Assembly: GCA_002633005.1 (NCBI GenBank)
Contig: NMRA01000150.1
Location: forward strand, 202,434 to 266,433
Direction: 5' to 3'
DNA from: Phoronis australis
Lineage: Eukaryota; Phoronida; Phoronidae
DNA length: 64,000 bases
Each line of letters begins with the position of its first letter. The first letter of the stretch is position 1. This document shows positions 52,931 through 64,000 of this stretch, in pieces. The notes beneath the pieces were generated by a model. The model had not been told where the DNA came from, searched no databases, and was given only the letters and a program-made list of their open reading frames with translations. The translations under genes and the position numbers were made by a program.

Positions 52931-54339
52931 AAAGAACGTGTAAATTGAAAAACTGGGCAAATGTCTGGCGGAACACCCAAGAAGGCCCTGATGTCATTTT
53001 TGCTTAACAATTACGAGTACCTTCTGATTACTTTCTATAGCATCTTAAACACATGCTTGGATGTAGCGAGTTAATGGCAACTTGAAAAATTTTTACCAGG
53101 TTCCAAAACAAAATCTGAGGTCACATTAGCGGCTGCAGGTTGCCAAATCGATAACTGGACAGGAGCCCCCAGCATCAACCCCTGTTATGAATGCTGATCT
53201 AAATTACACAGCAAAGTAGCTAATTGCCAGCCTGTGTATTAGCATACTTGCCAACTCTTCCCGCAAGAGATTAGAATCCCTGTAGATCAGTGTTTGCGAG
53301 CCAGGGAGTTGTCGGTTTTCAGATTTGACTGGGACTAAGGATAGTCACTGTGTACATATATGTTCATAGCCGGCATGCAGTGATCTGCAGGGATATAGAG
53401 TAGCCATGTGTATATATATTATGCTAACCCAGTCTGGTGAAGGATTCAGTTGTGTGTGTAATAATCCAGGCCGCTGGAACTACTCAGCGCACTACAGTAC
53501 ACACAGCGGAATTGACGTATTATCTCATATTGGTGCTTCTTCACACAATTTACCCATAATTAGACATTCAATTTCACATGCTTGTTTAACACGGTGTTTG
53601 AAGGCATTGTGGCAGATGCTTCGTGCTTGTGATACTGCCTGGATCCATATACCTTCCTTCTTCATTTTTGAACTATTATCATTCCTGGATGGCATTCTTT
53701 TAACTAGAAATCCGTATAAATAAAGTTGACTAGGATGAGCAGCCTGAAACCATGTGGGTAAAAAGTGAGCAAATCTTGCAAAGAGTTAATATCACAAACT
53801 AATAACTCTTCTTTGACTAAATTAATTTGGTTACCACATAGAAAAAAGTGCCATTAATCTGTTATTTTGTAATTAAGTTTGTGGAGTGATCTTTCCGCCA
53901 TGAGCACTATGAAAATTGCCAAAATCCTAGGTCACATTTTCAAAATCCAGGTCGCATTCATAAATTCCAGGTTGCAAAAATTTCCCATCATTTTTTTGCA
54001 CCAAAACTGGTGTTAAGGTCACCGAGAAAAGGTTTAAATTATGCTCTTACCTGCAGCATTTAAATACTCCCAAATTTCAGGTCGCAAAATTGAGTTCTTA
54101 CATGCATGTTCCAGGTTAAGGCATTACCATTGTTCTTGACTGCCACTGAAATGCGCTGGAGGTGCATGTTGCAATGCATACCAAAGTTGAGCTACCTGAG
54201 ATTCCCATAAGGGTTTTTATAGATTTACAGTTCTGTGGTAGCCTTTTGCAATTTCGAGTTTGTTACAAGGCTAGTTGCCAACTAGTCAGCCAGCAAGCTG
54301 TATGAAGACTATCTTTAAAATATTACATTCTGCAGCTTT
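52931..54339. other. no gene recognised
   Basis: AT-rich, with a 105-codon plus-strand ORF at 53406-53723 that lacks recognisable motifs, and scattered 'caggtcgcaaa / caggtcgcatt' repeats at 53938-54100. The 'gctgtatgaagactatcttt' motif near 54300 is shared with the element arm at 8610. Confidence 0.4.
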
Positions 54340-55080
54340 GCAACAAGGCTTGTTGTCGACTTGAAAGTTGAATCAGCGCTCTCAACCAACAAATTTCATG
54401 AAAATCCGTTAAGGACTTGTGAAGATACAGAGGTAAACGTAAAAATATAAAATTGCCACTAGGGGGCACACTGGTAGGCGGATCCGTCCAAAAGTCGTCA
54501 TCGTCTGTTGTTAACATAATATAAATACACTTATTAAATTCCGTAAAGATCCTGCAAATGGTTTAGGAGATACAGCCATAGGCGCAAAACAAAAATGCCA
54601 CTAGGAGGCGTCACAGTAGTCCAAATCGTCTGAAAATCATTGTCAGCTGTCCTCTTTATAGTAAGCACATACACGCCAATTTTCACTATCATCCTTTGAG
54701 CGGTTTGGTTGATAGAGGGGTGGACGCAAAAATACAGACTCGAAAACAGTAAAAATGGCCACTATGTGGCGCAAGCTATGTCGAATCCATCTGAAAATAG
54801 GAGGATAGCGTCATCTCACTAATAGGTGCCTACATACCAAATTTCATGAAAATCCGTTCAGGACTTTTGAAGATATAAAGGTAAGCGTAAAAAACTAAAA
54901 TTGCCACTAGGGGACACACCGGTAGTCGGATCCGTCCGAAAGTTCGCACATGCCGTCCCATTCATAAATGGAACATATGTGCCAAATTTCATGAACGTAT
55001 GTCAAAGGGTTTTGGAGATAGAGCAGCGGACGCCGGACGCCGCCCGGACGGACATATAAATATGTTGGCGCATAAAAATT
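54340..55080. mobile_element. array-type repeat family, copy 4 (5' truncated)
   Basis: Begins inside a unit ('aatttcatgaaaatccgtta'), contains one full unit and ends 'gagatagagcagcggacgcc', then 'ggacggacatataaatatg'. It lacks the 'acaagagcaacgc' start seen in copies 1 to 3. Confidence 0.75.
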
Positions 55081-55179
55081 ATCCATACTCAACTTTCAAC
55101 TTTCCTAAATGAAAATGATATTCTAAACTATGCTAATGTTCAGTTTAAAAATTTTTCTTTGAAACAATTACTTAAAGTC

Positions 55180-55645
55180 GTGGTAAGTCAGACAGAATTT
55201 GCTTCTTTGCACTATTATTCCTATCTATATCATTAGATTTTGCACTTCCTATTATTTCCATCTGCCGTTACTTGATTTTACGCAAATTTGTAATCAATGT
55301 TATTCCAGTCAAAACTATTTTTAATTTTCCACAAATTTTCCGCCTATACCATTATTCCCTAGAATTTGCTGTTTTGCATTATTATTCCCTTCTATATTAT
55401 TATTAGATTTTACCTAAATTTGTAATCAATATTATTATTCCAGTCTATACTATGTTTAAATTTCCACAAATTTGCCGTCTATACCATTATTCCATTCTAT
55501 ACTATTATTAATTTTTTCCGACAAATTTCCGGTCTATACTATTATTCTACTTTTCTAGAGGCAAAAATGTTGGGTCTATACTATTATTAGAATCTCTACT
55601 ATTATTAAAAATCGTGAAACTTTCCAGTCTATACCATTATTGCTG
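55180..55645. repeat. degenerate 'tctatactattatt' tandem repeat
   Basis: About fifteen drifting copies of a tctata-c/t-attatt motif, interspersed with 'ccacaaatttgccg' and 'gattttacctaaatttg' blocks of about 75 bp. Confidence 0.6.
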
Positions 55646-56889
55646 TCACTATTCTGAACTCCAGAGTACTTTTGTATTCATATTTATGTTTAAGTTCAGT
55701 ATATTCTCCGTACTGTAGAATTAGCTAGTATTTTAGTTCTGTTCATTTTGTAGATTTTAAATTTGTCAGATAATAGCACTTGTGCTAATCGTTTCATTGT
55801 TAAAGCTCACCGACTTTTAAACTATGAGATATGACCATGACCTGCATACGTGATTACTCATTGCCGTGAATTCCAGTTCTGATAACCGTTAAAAAACATA
55901 AACCACTGACACTAATTTGGGACCTTTAGTTTGGCTTAACAACCCGCCAAACTGAAGTGCGCCGTTTGGGCAGCAAGACCGTCAGCTAGCGGCAAGCAGG
56001 ATGCGATGACTCGAGACGAGGGAGGATCGGATGAGGTGTTCACATATTACAAACCCATAAATGATTTCACCATCAGCAAAGTCGCCTTTGATAGTTCGTA
56101 CACATATCTGATTCATTTTCCACGGTTATGTACTGGATAACACCGACATTGTGAAAACAAAACGCAAAAACACCAAGATTCAAGGTGTAATTCTTTAGAA
56201 ACGCTTCTGAGTAACTTGCCAACACGTTCACAACCTAGACAACTTCTTAGAAGGAGTCATTCGTTTGCATCAAGACGTATTGTTGAACCTGTCCTTTTCT
56301 GAACTTTTTCCTCCTCTAGGTAGGTGTAAAAGCTATCATAATTTCTAATATTTTGAAACCAAGTGGTGACAAATGCTCTTGGAGGTGAATGAGTTTGTAT
56401 GGAAAATGCGAAGAACAATTTTAGTATGAGCAGCTGGCTTTTATTTCCGGTTTCTGGTTACCGGTTTTTAGCAGGCAGGCAGGCAACACGCACAGAATAC
56501 ATAAAATCGCCGAGGTAGGACTTTCACAAAATGTTTGTTCATTTTGAAAACCACTCTAGCTCTTTGATCAGTTGGTGGATTCATGAACGTTGACACTGAC
56601 TTTAGGCGAGAAATTTTCTTTGAACGTCGAGGCCAAGTCTGCAATTCACTCTTCTCAATCTCAGACTTTAGTTATTCAGTAGGTAATAGTCGGATAAATT
56701 GGTCCCATTTCAAATTCTGTCAGGAATACTTAAAAAATAAAATGAAGTGTCGTAATATACAATTGCCCACTCTCATAGATCACGCGTGCCACTCCACTCT
56801 CACCTTTTCGTGAAATCTACAACATTTGAGAAGATACGCGACAAATTATGTTCGCCTCCCGAGCGTTTTTCCTCAATCCAAGATGTCCG
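55646..56889. other. no certain gene; one small ORF
   Basis: A short plus-strand ORF (56006-56140, 44 codons, starting MTRDEGGSDEVFTYY) has a good start context but no recognisable family. A short 'gcaggcaggcaggcaac' run lies at 56471. Otherwise nothing supportable. Confidence 0.3.
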
Positions 56890-58150
56890 CCAATGAACTC
56901 ACGTTCGCGACAGGACAGGCGTTGTTCTCGCGACCGGGGTCACGTTCGCGAGAGAACACGTGTTGTCTTCTCGACAACGCAAACTAACTAACGTTCGCAA
57001 GAGGCCAAAAATGAACCCAATGAGAAAACGCAAAACTCCAACTTAGTTAAAAGAGATTTTTAAAAAAGGTTTTGTCGTTTCAGCCGCTGATGACGTCATA
57101 CCCCACTATGCCAGGGTATCTTAAATAATGACTTCGTGAAAAAATGACCCGAATTCCGGTGGATACGGATTGGGGGAATATAGCTATAGGTGTGGGTGCA
57201 TTTGCGGGGGGGTGGGGTTGGATTCAAAAGGGAAGGTAAAACGACGTTTTGTCGTACATTTCGCACGCTAATTACGTCATATCCATAACAATAGATCGAA
57301 TGGCAACAGCGCCGGGAATATCGGTGGTTGTGCAAGTAGCGGATTCAGAGATGGGGACTATATGGGGAGTGGGTGTGTGGGGGAGGGGTGGGGATGTGAG
57401 GGGGGATTTGGGACTCATCTAATGTCGTTTTGCCAGTTTGCAAACGAATTCAAGTTCGCGAGAGAACAAATATTGTCTTCTCGCAAACGCCAACTAACTT
57501 GCGTTCGCAAGAGGCCAAAAATGAACCCAATGAGAAAACGCAAATCTCCAACTTTATAGCTATAAAAGAGACATTTAAAAAAGGTTTTGTCGTTTCGCCT
57601 GCTAATGACGTCATATTTCACTATGCCAGGCCGACTCCGTGAAAAAAATGACGCATTCTAGCGCCGCCAGTCGTTGAATCAGAGGATACGGATCGGGGGG
57701 GAGGGACTAGGCGGAGTGGATGTATTTGTGGGGGTGGGGGTTGGATTCAACTAAACCAAAGGGAAGTTAAAACGACGTTTTGTCGTACGTTTCGCACGCT
57801 AATTACGTCATATCTATAACTGGCACATCGTCGTGCAATCAGCGGAAACGGGAGAGGGGGCCGGGGGACCAAGGTACGTAGTGAAGGGCCCGGCGTGCGT
57901 TGGGGGAGGATAGAGGTCGAACTCATGTTCTTAACCAAAAGGAAGATTAAAAGACGAGTTGTCATTTCGCCTGCTAATAACGTCATTAAACTATCGGTCG
58001 AGAGCAGCCCGGCCTGAAGTGTAACATAATATAGCTCCGTGAAAAAAGTTTAAGAGACATTTTTATGTTTTGCCGTTTTACCCGATAATTGCGCCCGTTA
58101 TCTTAAAACATCGGTCAAGTATTGCGGCCACTTTAGCATAAATAGTGACT
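56890..58150. repeat. ~515-bp tandem repeat, about 2.5 units
   Basis: 'cgttcgcaagaggccaaaaa' at 56993 and 57503, 'aaggttttgtcgtttc' at 57065 and 57580, 'gggttggattcaa' at 57215 and 57736, and 'aaaacgacgttttgtcgtac' at 57237 and 57767. A third, decayed partial unit follows to about 58150. Each unit carries TGACGTCA and TACGTCAT (CRE-like) palindromes and a G-rich tract. Confidence 0.85.
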
Positions 58151-58804
58151 CCGTGAAGGAATGACCCATTGCGACAGGCATTGATCGTTGGTCGTGCGAA
58201 AGATAAGTTTCAGGGGGACCAACAATCCCTGTGAGTTGATCCGTACCTCCCATGCGATAATCTGTCAGGATTATACGAACGTGTCAGTCCATTCTGCAAT
58301 TAATGGTTAACCATACTCTGTTTTGACAAAGTGACTTTGTTTGTGATCTCCATTTTATATATTTACGCAAAGTTTATCAGTTCCATGTCATCCACAAACA
58401 GATTTCACAAGTCAGAGTTTTCACTGTGGTTAAAAACGTACGCGAACCCATGCAGATGTGTTAGGTCACCTCAGTTGCATGAAGACGCGCCAGTGTATCA
58501 CTGAGTTAACATCGGGCATTTCAAAGGCTGTGGATGAGAAAGGGTTTAATTGTAAAAAACGGTTGGGTGAATTTTGGTGTTGGTAGCACTTGAATTTGCA
58601 TTCGCTTTCTAGACAACACCCTTATATATACAATATGTTAGTTAATCGTGTCTTCAGCCGCGCAGCACTGTACTAGTCCACGCTTTCACATCGTTTGCAC
58701 TAGGCCTAAACATGTAGAACGACAGCGCTTCTTCAACAATTCAGACGACTACCAGGACGACGAATGGGGATCACGAGTCGATGAGAAACTACTCATTTTA
58801 CTGT

Positions 58805-59139
58805 TATGATTGTCTTTGTATTCTATTTTGGGTAATTGCTCATTCGAAGTTTTCATGTTGAAATTGAGCTTTCACTTAATATGGAAATAAACGTTTCAGA
58901 GTTAACTTGCGTTTCGGTTTGTAACCAGCAGACAATGCATGGATACGTTTAACAAACATAAATATATGCTANTATGATTGTCTTTGTAATCTATTTTGGG
59001 TAATTGCTCATTCGAAGTTTTCATGTTGAAACTGAGCTTTCAGTTAATATGGAAATAAACGTGTCAGAGTTAACTTGCGTTTCGATTTGTAACCAGCAGA
59101 CAATGCATGGATACGTTTAACAAACGTAAATATATGCTA
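58805..59139. repeat. 167-bp duplication meeting exactly at an N
   Basis: 58805-58971 and 58973-59139 are about 96% identical and are separated by a single N at 58972. The precise meeting point suggests an assembly join of overlapping ends rather than a real tandem duplication. Confidence 0.9.
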
Positions 59140-59224
59140 TGTTCTCGTCATTGTTCATCACTTTCTTCATTGAACTCGATCGATCCCACATCCATTACTG
59201 TTACGTTTAATGCATAATTCGTTA

Positions 59225-59860
59225 AAATTGAGAAAGCGCATGTTTAGATCAGTGGTCGGGAACCCTCTTTGTGCGTCGAATACGCAAGTCCAGCTTTTTA
59301 TTGGGAAACGATGCGTTGACAGCGCAAACTCGACATTTTTTTATTGAGATAACGAATTTTTACAAAAGAGAATCAGCTGTCTGCAGCGTTTCATGCGCGT
59401 CAACAACGCAAACCAGAGCCACTCATTGGAAAGCCCATATTTGTCACCAGGAAGACTCTTTTTTCACAACGCAGCCCGATATTTCAAGTGAGATATTGGG
59501 AAACAATGCGTTGACAGCGCAAACTCGACATTTTTTTATTGAGAAAACGAATTTTTACAAAAGAGAATCGGTTGTCTGCAGCGTTTCATGCGCGTCAACA
59601 ACGCAAACCAGACCCACTCATTGGAAAGCCCATATTTGTCACCAGGAAGACTCAGCCCGATATTTCAAGTGAGATAGCGCAGTTTTGAAAAGATTCCGTC
59701 ACTTGCCGAGAACGGTTTTTGAGCATCGGCAATGCAAGCCGAATATTTCATATTGAGAAAGCGCATCTTTGAAAAGAAGAACCAACACTTGTCGGGAACG
59801 GTCTTGTGCGTCGACAGCGCACATTTCTTATTGGGAAAGCCAGATTTTCAAAAATTAATC
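59225..59860. repeat. tandem repeats, ~195-bp unit duplicated plus decayed ~100-bp units
   Basis: 'ttgggaaacgatgcgttgac' through 'catatttgtcaccaggaaga' occurs at 59298 and again at about 59494. Decayed relatives ('ttgagaaagcgcat', 'gtcgacagcgcaca') lie on both sides. A 133-codon ORF across it is a by-product. Confidence 0.85.
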
Positions 59861-60037
59861 GCGCAGACCATTTCAGTCTCATTTACCTGCAATTGTACTG
59901 CTATCAAATGAACGAGCAAGCAATGTTGATACTACGACCGCTCATCGAAATAATGTACACTCACGAAATTCGGACACTAGCTGAAACCCAAGTTTGGAGG
60001 TCCGCCAAATTCGGACACCACAGAAATGATGTTTCGC

Positions 60038-60298
60038 GAAATTCGTCCAAGAATGAATTTTTTCTATTGGAATTAATTTTCAGTGTCCGAAAATCACGCG
60101 ACTTTACCGTGCTGACAGCAACCCGTTTACCCATGAAAAAGGAATTCATTAAAATTGTAGGAGAAATTACATATTAATTTTTTGATGACCTTTCCACTAA
60201 TTGACCTCTTCCGGTGCATTATGAGAGATTCGTCCAAGAATGAATTTTTTCTATTGGAATTAATTTTCAGTGTCCGAAAATCACGCGACTTTACCGTA
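60038..60298. repeat. ~73-bp direct repeat, 188 bp apart
   Basis: 'gaatgaattttttctattgg' through 'aatcacgcgactttaccgt' occurs at 60050-60110 and 60238-60298, essentially identical. It lies upstream of the PISD exon. Confidence 0.9.
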
Positions 60299-60458
60299 AA
60301 ATGCAAGTTTAACATTCTCCCTGAATCCGTTTAACCTTGGTGGGTGAAATTTGAAGTGAACTCGATTGTAATGCATGATACCTGGGGCAATTCTTGGTCA
60401 GCGTGAAGTCCACTTTCCCCTGCGTAAAGTGTTAACATTTTATTTGTAATTTGTCTAG

Positions 60459-60619
60459 GTGAGCTATTCAGTGTCAACCCTGGCATCGCTCGATGGATTA
60501 GAGGCCTGTTCAACTTGAATGAGCGAGCAGTCTACTATGGACAGTGGAAACATGGCTTCATGAGTATGGCCGCAGTGGGTGCAACAAACGTGGGCTCTAT
60601 CAAAGTCTACTGTGATCAG
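60459..60619 (+). CDS. PISD: phosphatidylserine decarboxylase (PISD), one internal exon
   Basis: 161 nt between acceptor ttgtctag and donor CAG|gtatgg, entering with two bases of a split Gly codon and leaving in phase 0: 53 codons. It begins [17 protein letters not shown], then NLNERAV, GQWKHGF and [13 protein letters not shown], all landmarks of the eukaryotic decarboxylase. The enzyme sits in the mitochondrial inner membrane and converts phosphatidylserine to phosphatidylethanolamine with release of CO2. Its pyruvoyl group is made by self-cleavage at a C-terminal LGST motif, which lies in a later exon not in the window. The conserved V-N-P and G-A-T-N-V-G-S blocks are intact, so this is probably a live gene. 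Upstream exons were not recognised between 51 and 60 kb, nor downstream ones to 64 kb. Transcribed away from the arrestin-domain gene. Confidence 0.93.
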
Positions 60620-62388
60620 GTATGGAACTCTGAAAAAACCTTTGCGCTCTGTTTTTTTTCATTTTTGGTATGGTCCTGTTTGTTTTTCAATTGACTTTCA
60701 GGTATCAAAATCTTTCCCCTCAAATGTGTCTCGAAACTTCTGCATGCTTTTGATACTTTTTAATCTTACCTTTTTGGTAAGCAAGTCATTCACATTGATT
60801 TTCTTTCTGTTTAATGCATTCCATCTGTAGACCTACCTATCCTATATTCCCAATGTGTATAATCACTACCAATAATTTGTACAGTTTGGGGTCTGATGAG
60901 TAAAACCACTTGACCTTATGTCATAGGATAAGAATATAAAGAAGCACAACTTTATTGTAACCCTAAACGTATTTCAAAAAGAACATAATACATGGAGGTC
61001 AACATTTCTCCAAATACGCTAATGAAGTCTTACTAATGTATGTCTTTCCTTAGGAAAACTTGAGAGGCTGAGTTTGTCTTTCTTACCAAAAGTGTCATAT
61101 ATTTTTTGTCAAACTAAGGCTGGCAACCATGTTCNAAACATTATTTCTTGGAAACAGCTTAAAAGCAAACAAATAAGGTACTACCCAAAAATCATTTGTA
61201 AACACACGAAATTTAGTACACATTATTTATATTTTGCAACAATGATGCTTATTAGTGTTTGGAAACTTCATTAAATATTGTTTCTTTTAAACTTTTTTTT
61301 CTACTAAACTGTCTGATTAAAGTCACGTTGTGAAACTTAATAGGCCTTCATGTGTATTCAAAGAGCCCTAGAAATGAACTTCCAAAGCACAAATTGCTAA
61401 ACTACATTTTGAAACCACTTTCTTTTGTCCAAAACATTCCCACACCCTGTGCCTACGATTCTCCACGTGGCGATTCTATTTTGAATTACAACATGCTTCA
61501 GGAACCCCCCTACTGCCAAAAAGTGAAAAATTAGAATTTTTCCGGTTTTCCAGTAGGTTTTAAGAAAAAATAAAACACCAAGATGGACCTGAATGCGTCT
61601 ATTCACTTATGTACAGAATAGGTGACAATGAGATAATATTCATATTATCAAACCTTAAAATCAAAACATCTAACCACGTTATGTAATGTAAATGCTTACA
61701 TTTTCACAAAACTAAACAGATTATCTGCATTTTATTTCCCATGTCATTGTGTAACTAATACACACATATTATGTTTCAGATCAGTTTTACAGAGGATTTG
61801 GACAATTTTTGTCGTCAAAACTGAATTTAGTAGTTTTCAGCCAATTTTCTTAAATTTTGTGAATTTTTCACACTTTCATAATGCTCAGATCCAATTTCAA
61901 GTGTCAAATTCGGAACACGGCTCAATCGTAATGAAACTATGCCTGGACAAGTATAGGCTCTCCCGCGATACCCCAGGCAAACGGCAGTGGCGCTGCACAC
62001 TACGGCTCTGTTTCCGTCGTCTGCTTCACTGTGCAATGAAGAAAATTACTTCATTTTTTTAAAGAATGGAATCTGAGTGACGATGAAAAAACACAAGCTG
62101 CTGGTACGATGTGAATTTTAATCGAAGTCTTAGTGAATCACTCAGAAACTCATAATTCTCTCTTTGTCAAACCTTAACTTAAGACAATTTCCAAAGCAAC
62201 GCGTCAAAAAACGGATTTGGTCTTTTGGACAATTGAAGACTATTTTAAATAGCATACAACAAATTTGTTACGAACTGATATTGCACAAAATATAAAAAGT
62301 AATAAGCATTACAAAAAGAAGTAGGTTTCGCGTGCAAACGCTGTGGACCATAAACAAGTAGGTCTCTTAATATCAAATTAGGAGTTAA
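60620..62388. other. PISD intron, no further exon seen
   Basis: AT-rich intronic DNA with a single N at 61135. No segment resembles the decarboxylase exons that should follow (a GEFNLGST-like motif is absent). Confidence 0.5.
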
Positions 62389-62465
62389 ATCGTGGTGGTG
62401 TAGTGGTAAAGTATGCTTGCTCTATCCTCCAGGTTACGAGTTCAAGTCTGAGGTTTTTGCAGTTT
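62389..62465 (+). repeat. tRNA-like sequence, possible SINE head
   Basis: 'ggtggtgtagtggtaaagta' resembles a Pol III A box (TGGTGTAGTGG) and 'gagttcaagtc' a B box (GGTTCAAATCC-like), spaced about 35-40 bp apart. The acceptor and T stems do not pair, so it is not a functional tRNA. It could be a tRNA-derived SINE or a tRNA relic. Confidence 0.35.
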
Positions 62466-63012
62466 TTCCTGTTAGACACGTTCTCCGCTTTTTTGCCTTT
62501 TTTTCTTAGATAATACTTCAGGAATCAAGAAAAATGCTTGATTGTTAGAGGAAAAAACAGAAAAATTTTCCTGGGCGAGCAAACCTCCCTGATCTGGCCT
62601 CCCCCCATTCGGTGCTATGCGCATCTACAGTCGTGGTTTGCGCAAGTGCTTACAGACAAAATGTTGGGCCCCCCTTGTGATATCCTAGATCCGACACTGC
62701 GATAAATTAAATTTAACTTGTTGAATGCATTTATTGTCATTACTTTGACAATTGTCACTTTATTTTGACATCAACCCTTAGGGTTTATTTTTTATTACTC
62801 ATCTCTATTTATAACCTCAGGGTCTACTTTTGTATTCATACATTTCTCTATGATACACCTGATTGGTCACCCATATTGCCTTAGTTCAGGTCAACGTGGT
62901 CTAGCTCATTCAGCCACCTATCTCGTCGTCTACAAGACCTATGTTCGTTCTCTGCATTTTTTTCCCACCCTCATCCCGGGTGTCTGTTCAACTTTTTTCT
63001 TTTGCTCATATA

Positions 63013-64000
63013 CCGTAATCGTTCGGGTTAACGCCCTGGGCGGTTAAATTGGCGAACCCAAAAAATCGGGGGTGGGCGGTTAACCAGACATGGGCGCTTA
63101 AACGTGAAATTTCAAGAAATCGGGGGGGGCGGTTAACTGAACATGGGCGCTTATTACGACAGGCAACCGCCCTGGGCGGTTAATCTTACCTTATGATCTG
63201 AGTCACCACACGTACTAAGCCACATACTGGGATCGCCTAACACTTTGAAAAGAACTTTATCGCCACCAAGTGCGTACTCTGCGCACTCTAATTAACAAAT
63301 AGTTTCGAAAATGTAGAGTGTGGTCAAACTCCGAACGCTTGCATAGAAAGTTTGCTACATAATATGGCGCCTCAGGTGAGACCGATTATTGCGAATTATG
63401 CTCATTATTTCACTATACTTCGCAGACGTTGAACATGTTCACCTGCGTAGCAGACGGTAGCTGTGCTGTCGTTTTAACCCAGTTGTGGTCACGTGCTGAC
63501 CCATTTTTCCTGTGATCAGTGCACTCCCATAATAAACAACTTAACTGACGGTCACGTAGACAAGGACTACCAGCAGTTCCGAATTTCAGTTCAAAATCAT
63601 TTCGAGATAACAGAATGTACTCCTGGTCTGAATGGTCAAAAAGCATAAAAATGTATAATCAATCACGAAATCGGGTTCAACTATTCAGCTGCCATGCACT
63701 GTCGATTCGCCTGTTTATGTTGCCGGTATGTGGAGTTGACATGTACGGTACTCTGGCCTTTCAATGGCTAAATACAATAACAAACTTTTTGTTAACAAAC
63801 TCTACATTCAAAAAATTGCCACCAAGTTACATTGCAAAACACAAACACGAGTTTCTGTCTACACTCGCGTTTTTACTGGTCGACTTAGCAAACAAGAAGT
63901 CGGCCGATTCCAGTGTCGACCTTGAACAACCGTCGTTGCGGTTTTCGTTTCGACTGCGAGACGCAGCTTTTGTTAGCAAATGAAACCATCTATTCTCGGT
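63013..64000. mobile_element. left part of a second TA-target element, running off the window
   Basis: Begins after TA with CCGTAATCGTTCGGGTTAA, followed by 'gccctgggcggttaa', several GGGCGGTTAA/GGGCGCTTAA boxes and 'caaccgccctgggcggttaa' as at 41118-41280. Homology to the first copy fades beyond about 63280. A 122-codon plus-strand ORF (63615-63983), ending near the window edge, contains YIAKHKHEFLSTLAFLLVDL and is not recognised. Confidence 0.75.

Noticed and set aside
59271-59672. 133-codon plus-strand ORF with an internal duplication
   Set aside because: It spans a tandem DNA duplication of 195 bp (a multiple of three) and is not related to the missing PISD exons.
1-64000. CRISPR arrays, operons, prophage or bacterial features
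   Set aside because: None fits: the genes have spliceosomal introns, and the short tandem repeats lack spacer structure.

Overview
The window is animal nuclear DNA. It has AT-rich, repeat-laden sequence, GT-AG introns of about 0.3-6.6 kb, and exons of metazoan housekeeping genes (PDAP1, PISD). The mobile DNA is typical of marine invertebrates: Penelope-like, Kolobok-like with THAP remnants, hAT-like and TA-target elements. A hemichordate, or another invertebrate deuterostome or lophotrochozoan, fits best, but the sequence alone does not fix the species. Nearly all long ORFs are chance or repeat ORFs. The real genes are split into short exons, which I rebuilt from protein motifs, splice sites and intron phase.

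Layout: 1-2.9 kb holds diverged direct and inverted repeats. 2.96-9.03 kb is bounded by roughly 430-450 bp inverted repeats and holds remnants of a cysteine-rich CXC-type protein on the minus strand plus an 83-bp minisatellite; it looks like an old large transposon. 9.3-15.9 kb is PDAP1 on the plus strand (five exons; only the tiny first exon is missing). 16-24.9 kb is mostly featureless with minisatellites and transposon debris. 24.97-47.48 kb carries the main discovery: ten minus-strand exons that splice in frame into about 309 residues of an arrestin-domain (alpha-arrestin-like) protein. Its introns are packed with mobile DNA. 44-51 kb has two opposite-facing Kolobok-like elements and two opposite-facing Penelope-like 3' ends. 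51-55 kb has array-type repeats, 56.9-60.3 kb several tandem duplications. 60.46-60.62 kb is one exon of phosphatidylserine decarboxylase (PISD, plus strand); the rest of that gene is not visible. The window ends inside a second copy of the TA-target element.

PDAP1 and the arrestin-domain gene converge. The arrestin-domain and PISD genes point away from each other. They share no obvious pathway: PDAP1 is a growth-factor/RNA-associated phosphoprotein, the arrestin-fold protein is probably a trafficking adaptor, and PISD makes mitochondrial phosphatidylethanolamine.

The most interesting signals are the rebuilt arrestin-domain gene, a minisatellite that copied the PDAP1 5' splice site three times, a complete 2.3-kb TA-target element nested in another repeat with its empty site readable, and a Kolobok-like insertion whose empty site is preserved in a paralogous Penelope copy 0.5 kb away.
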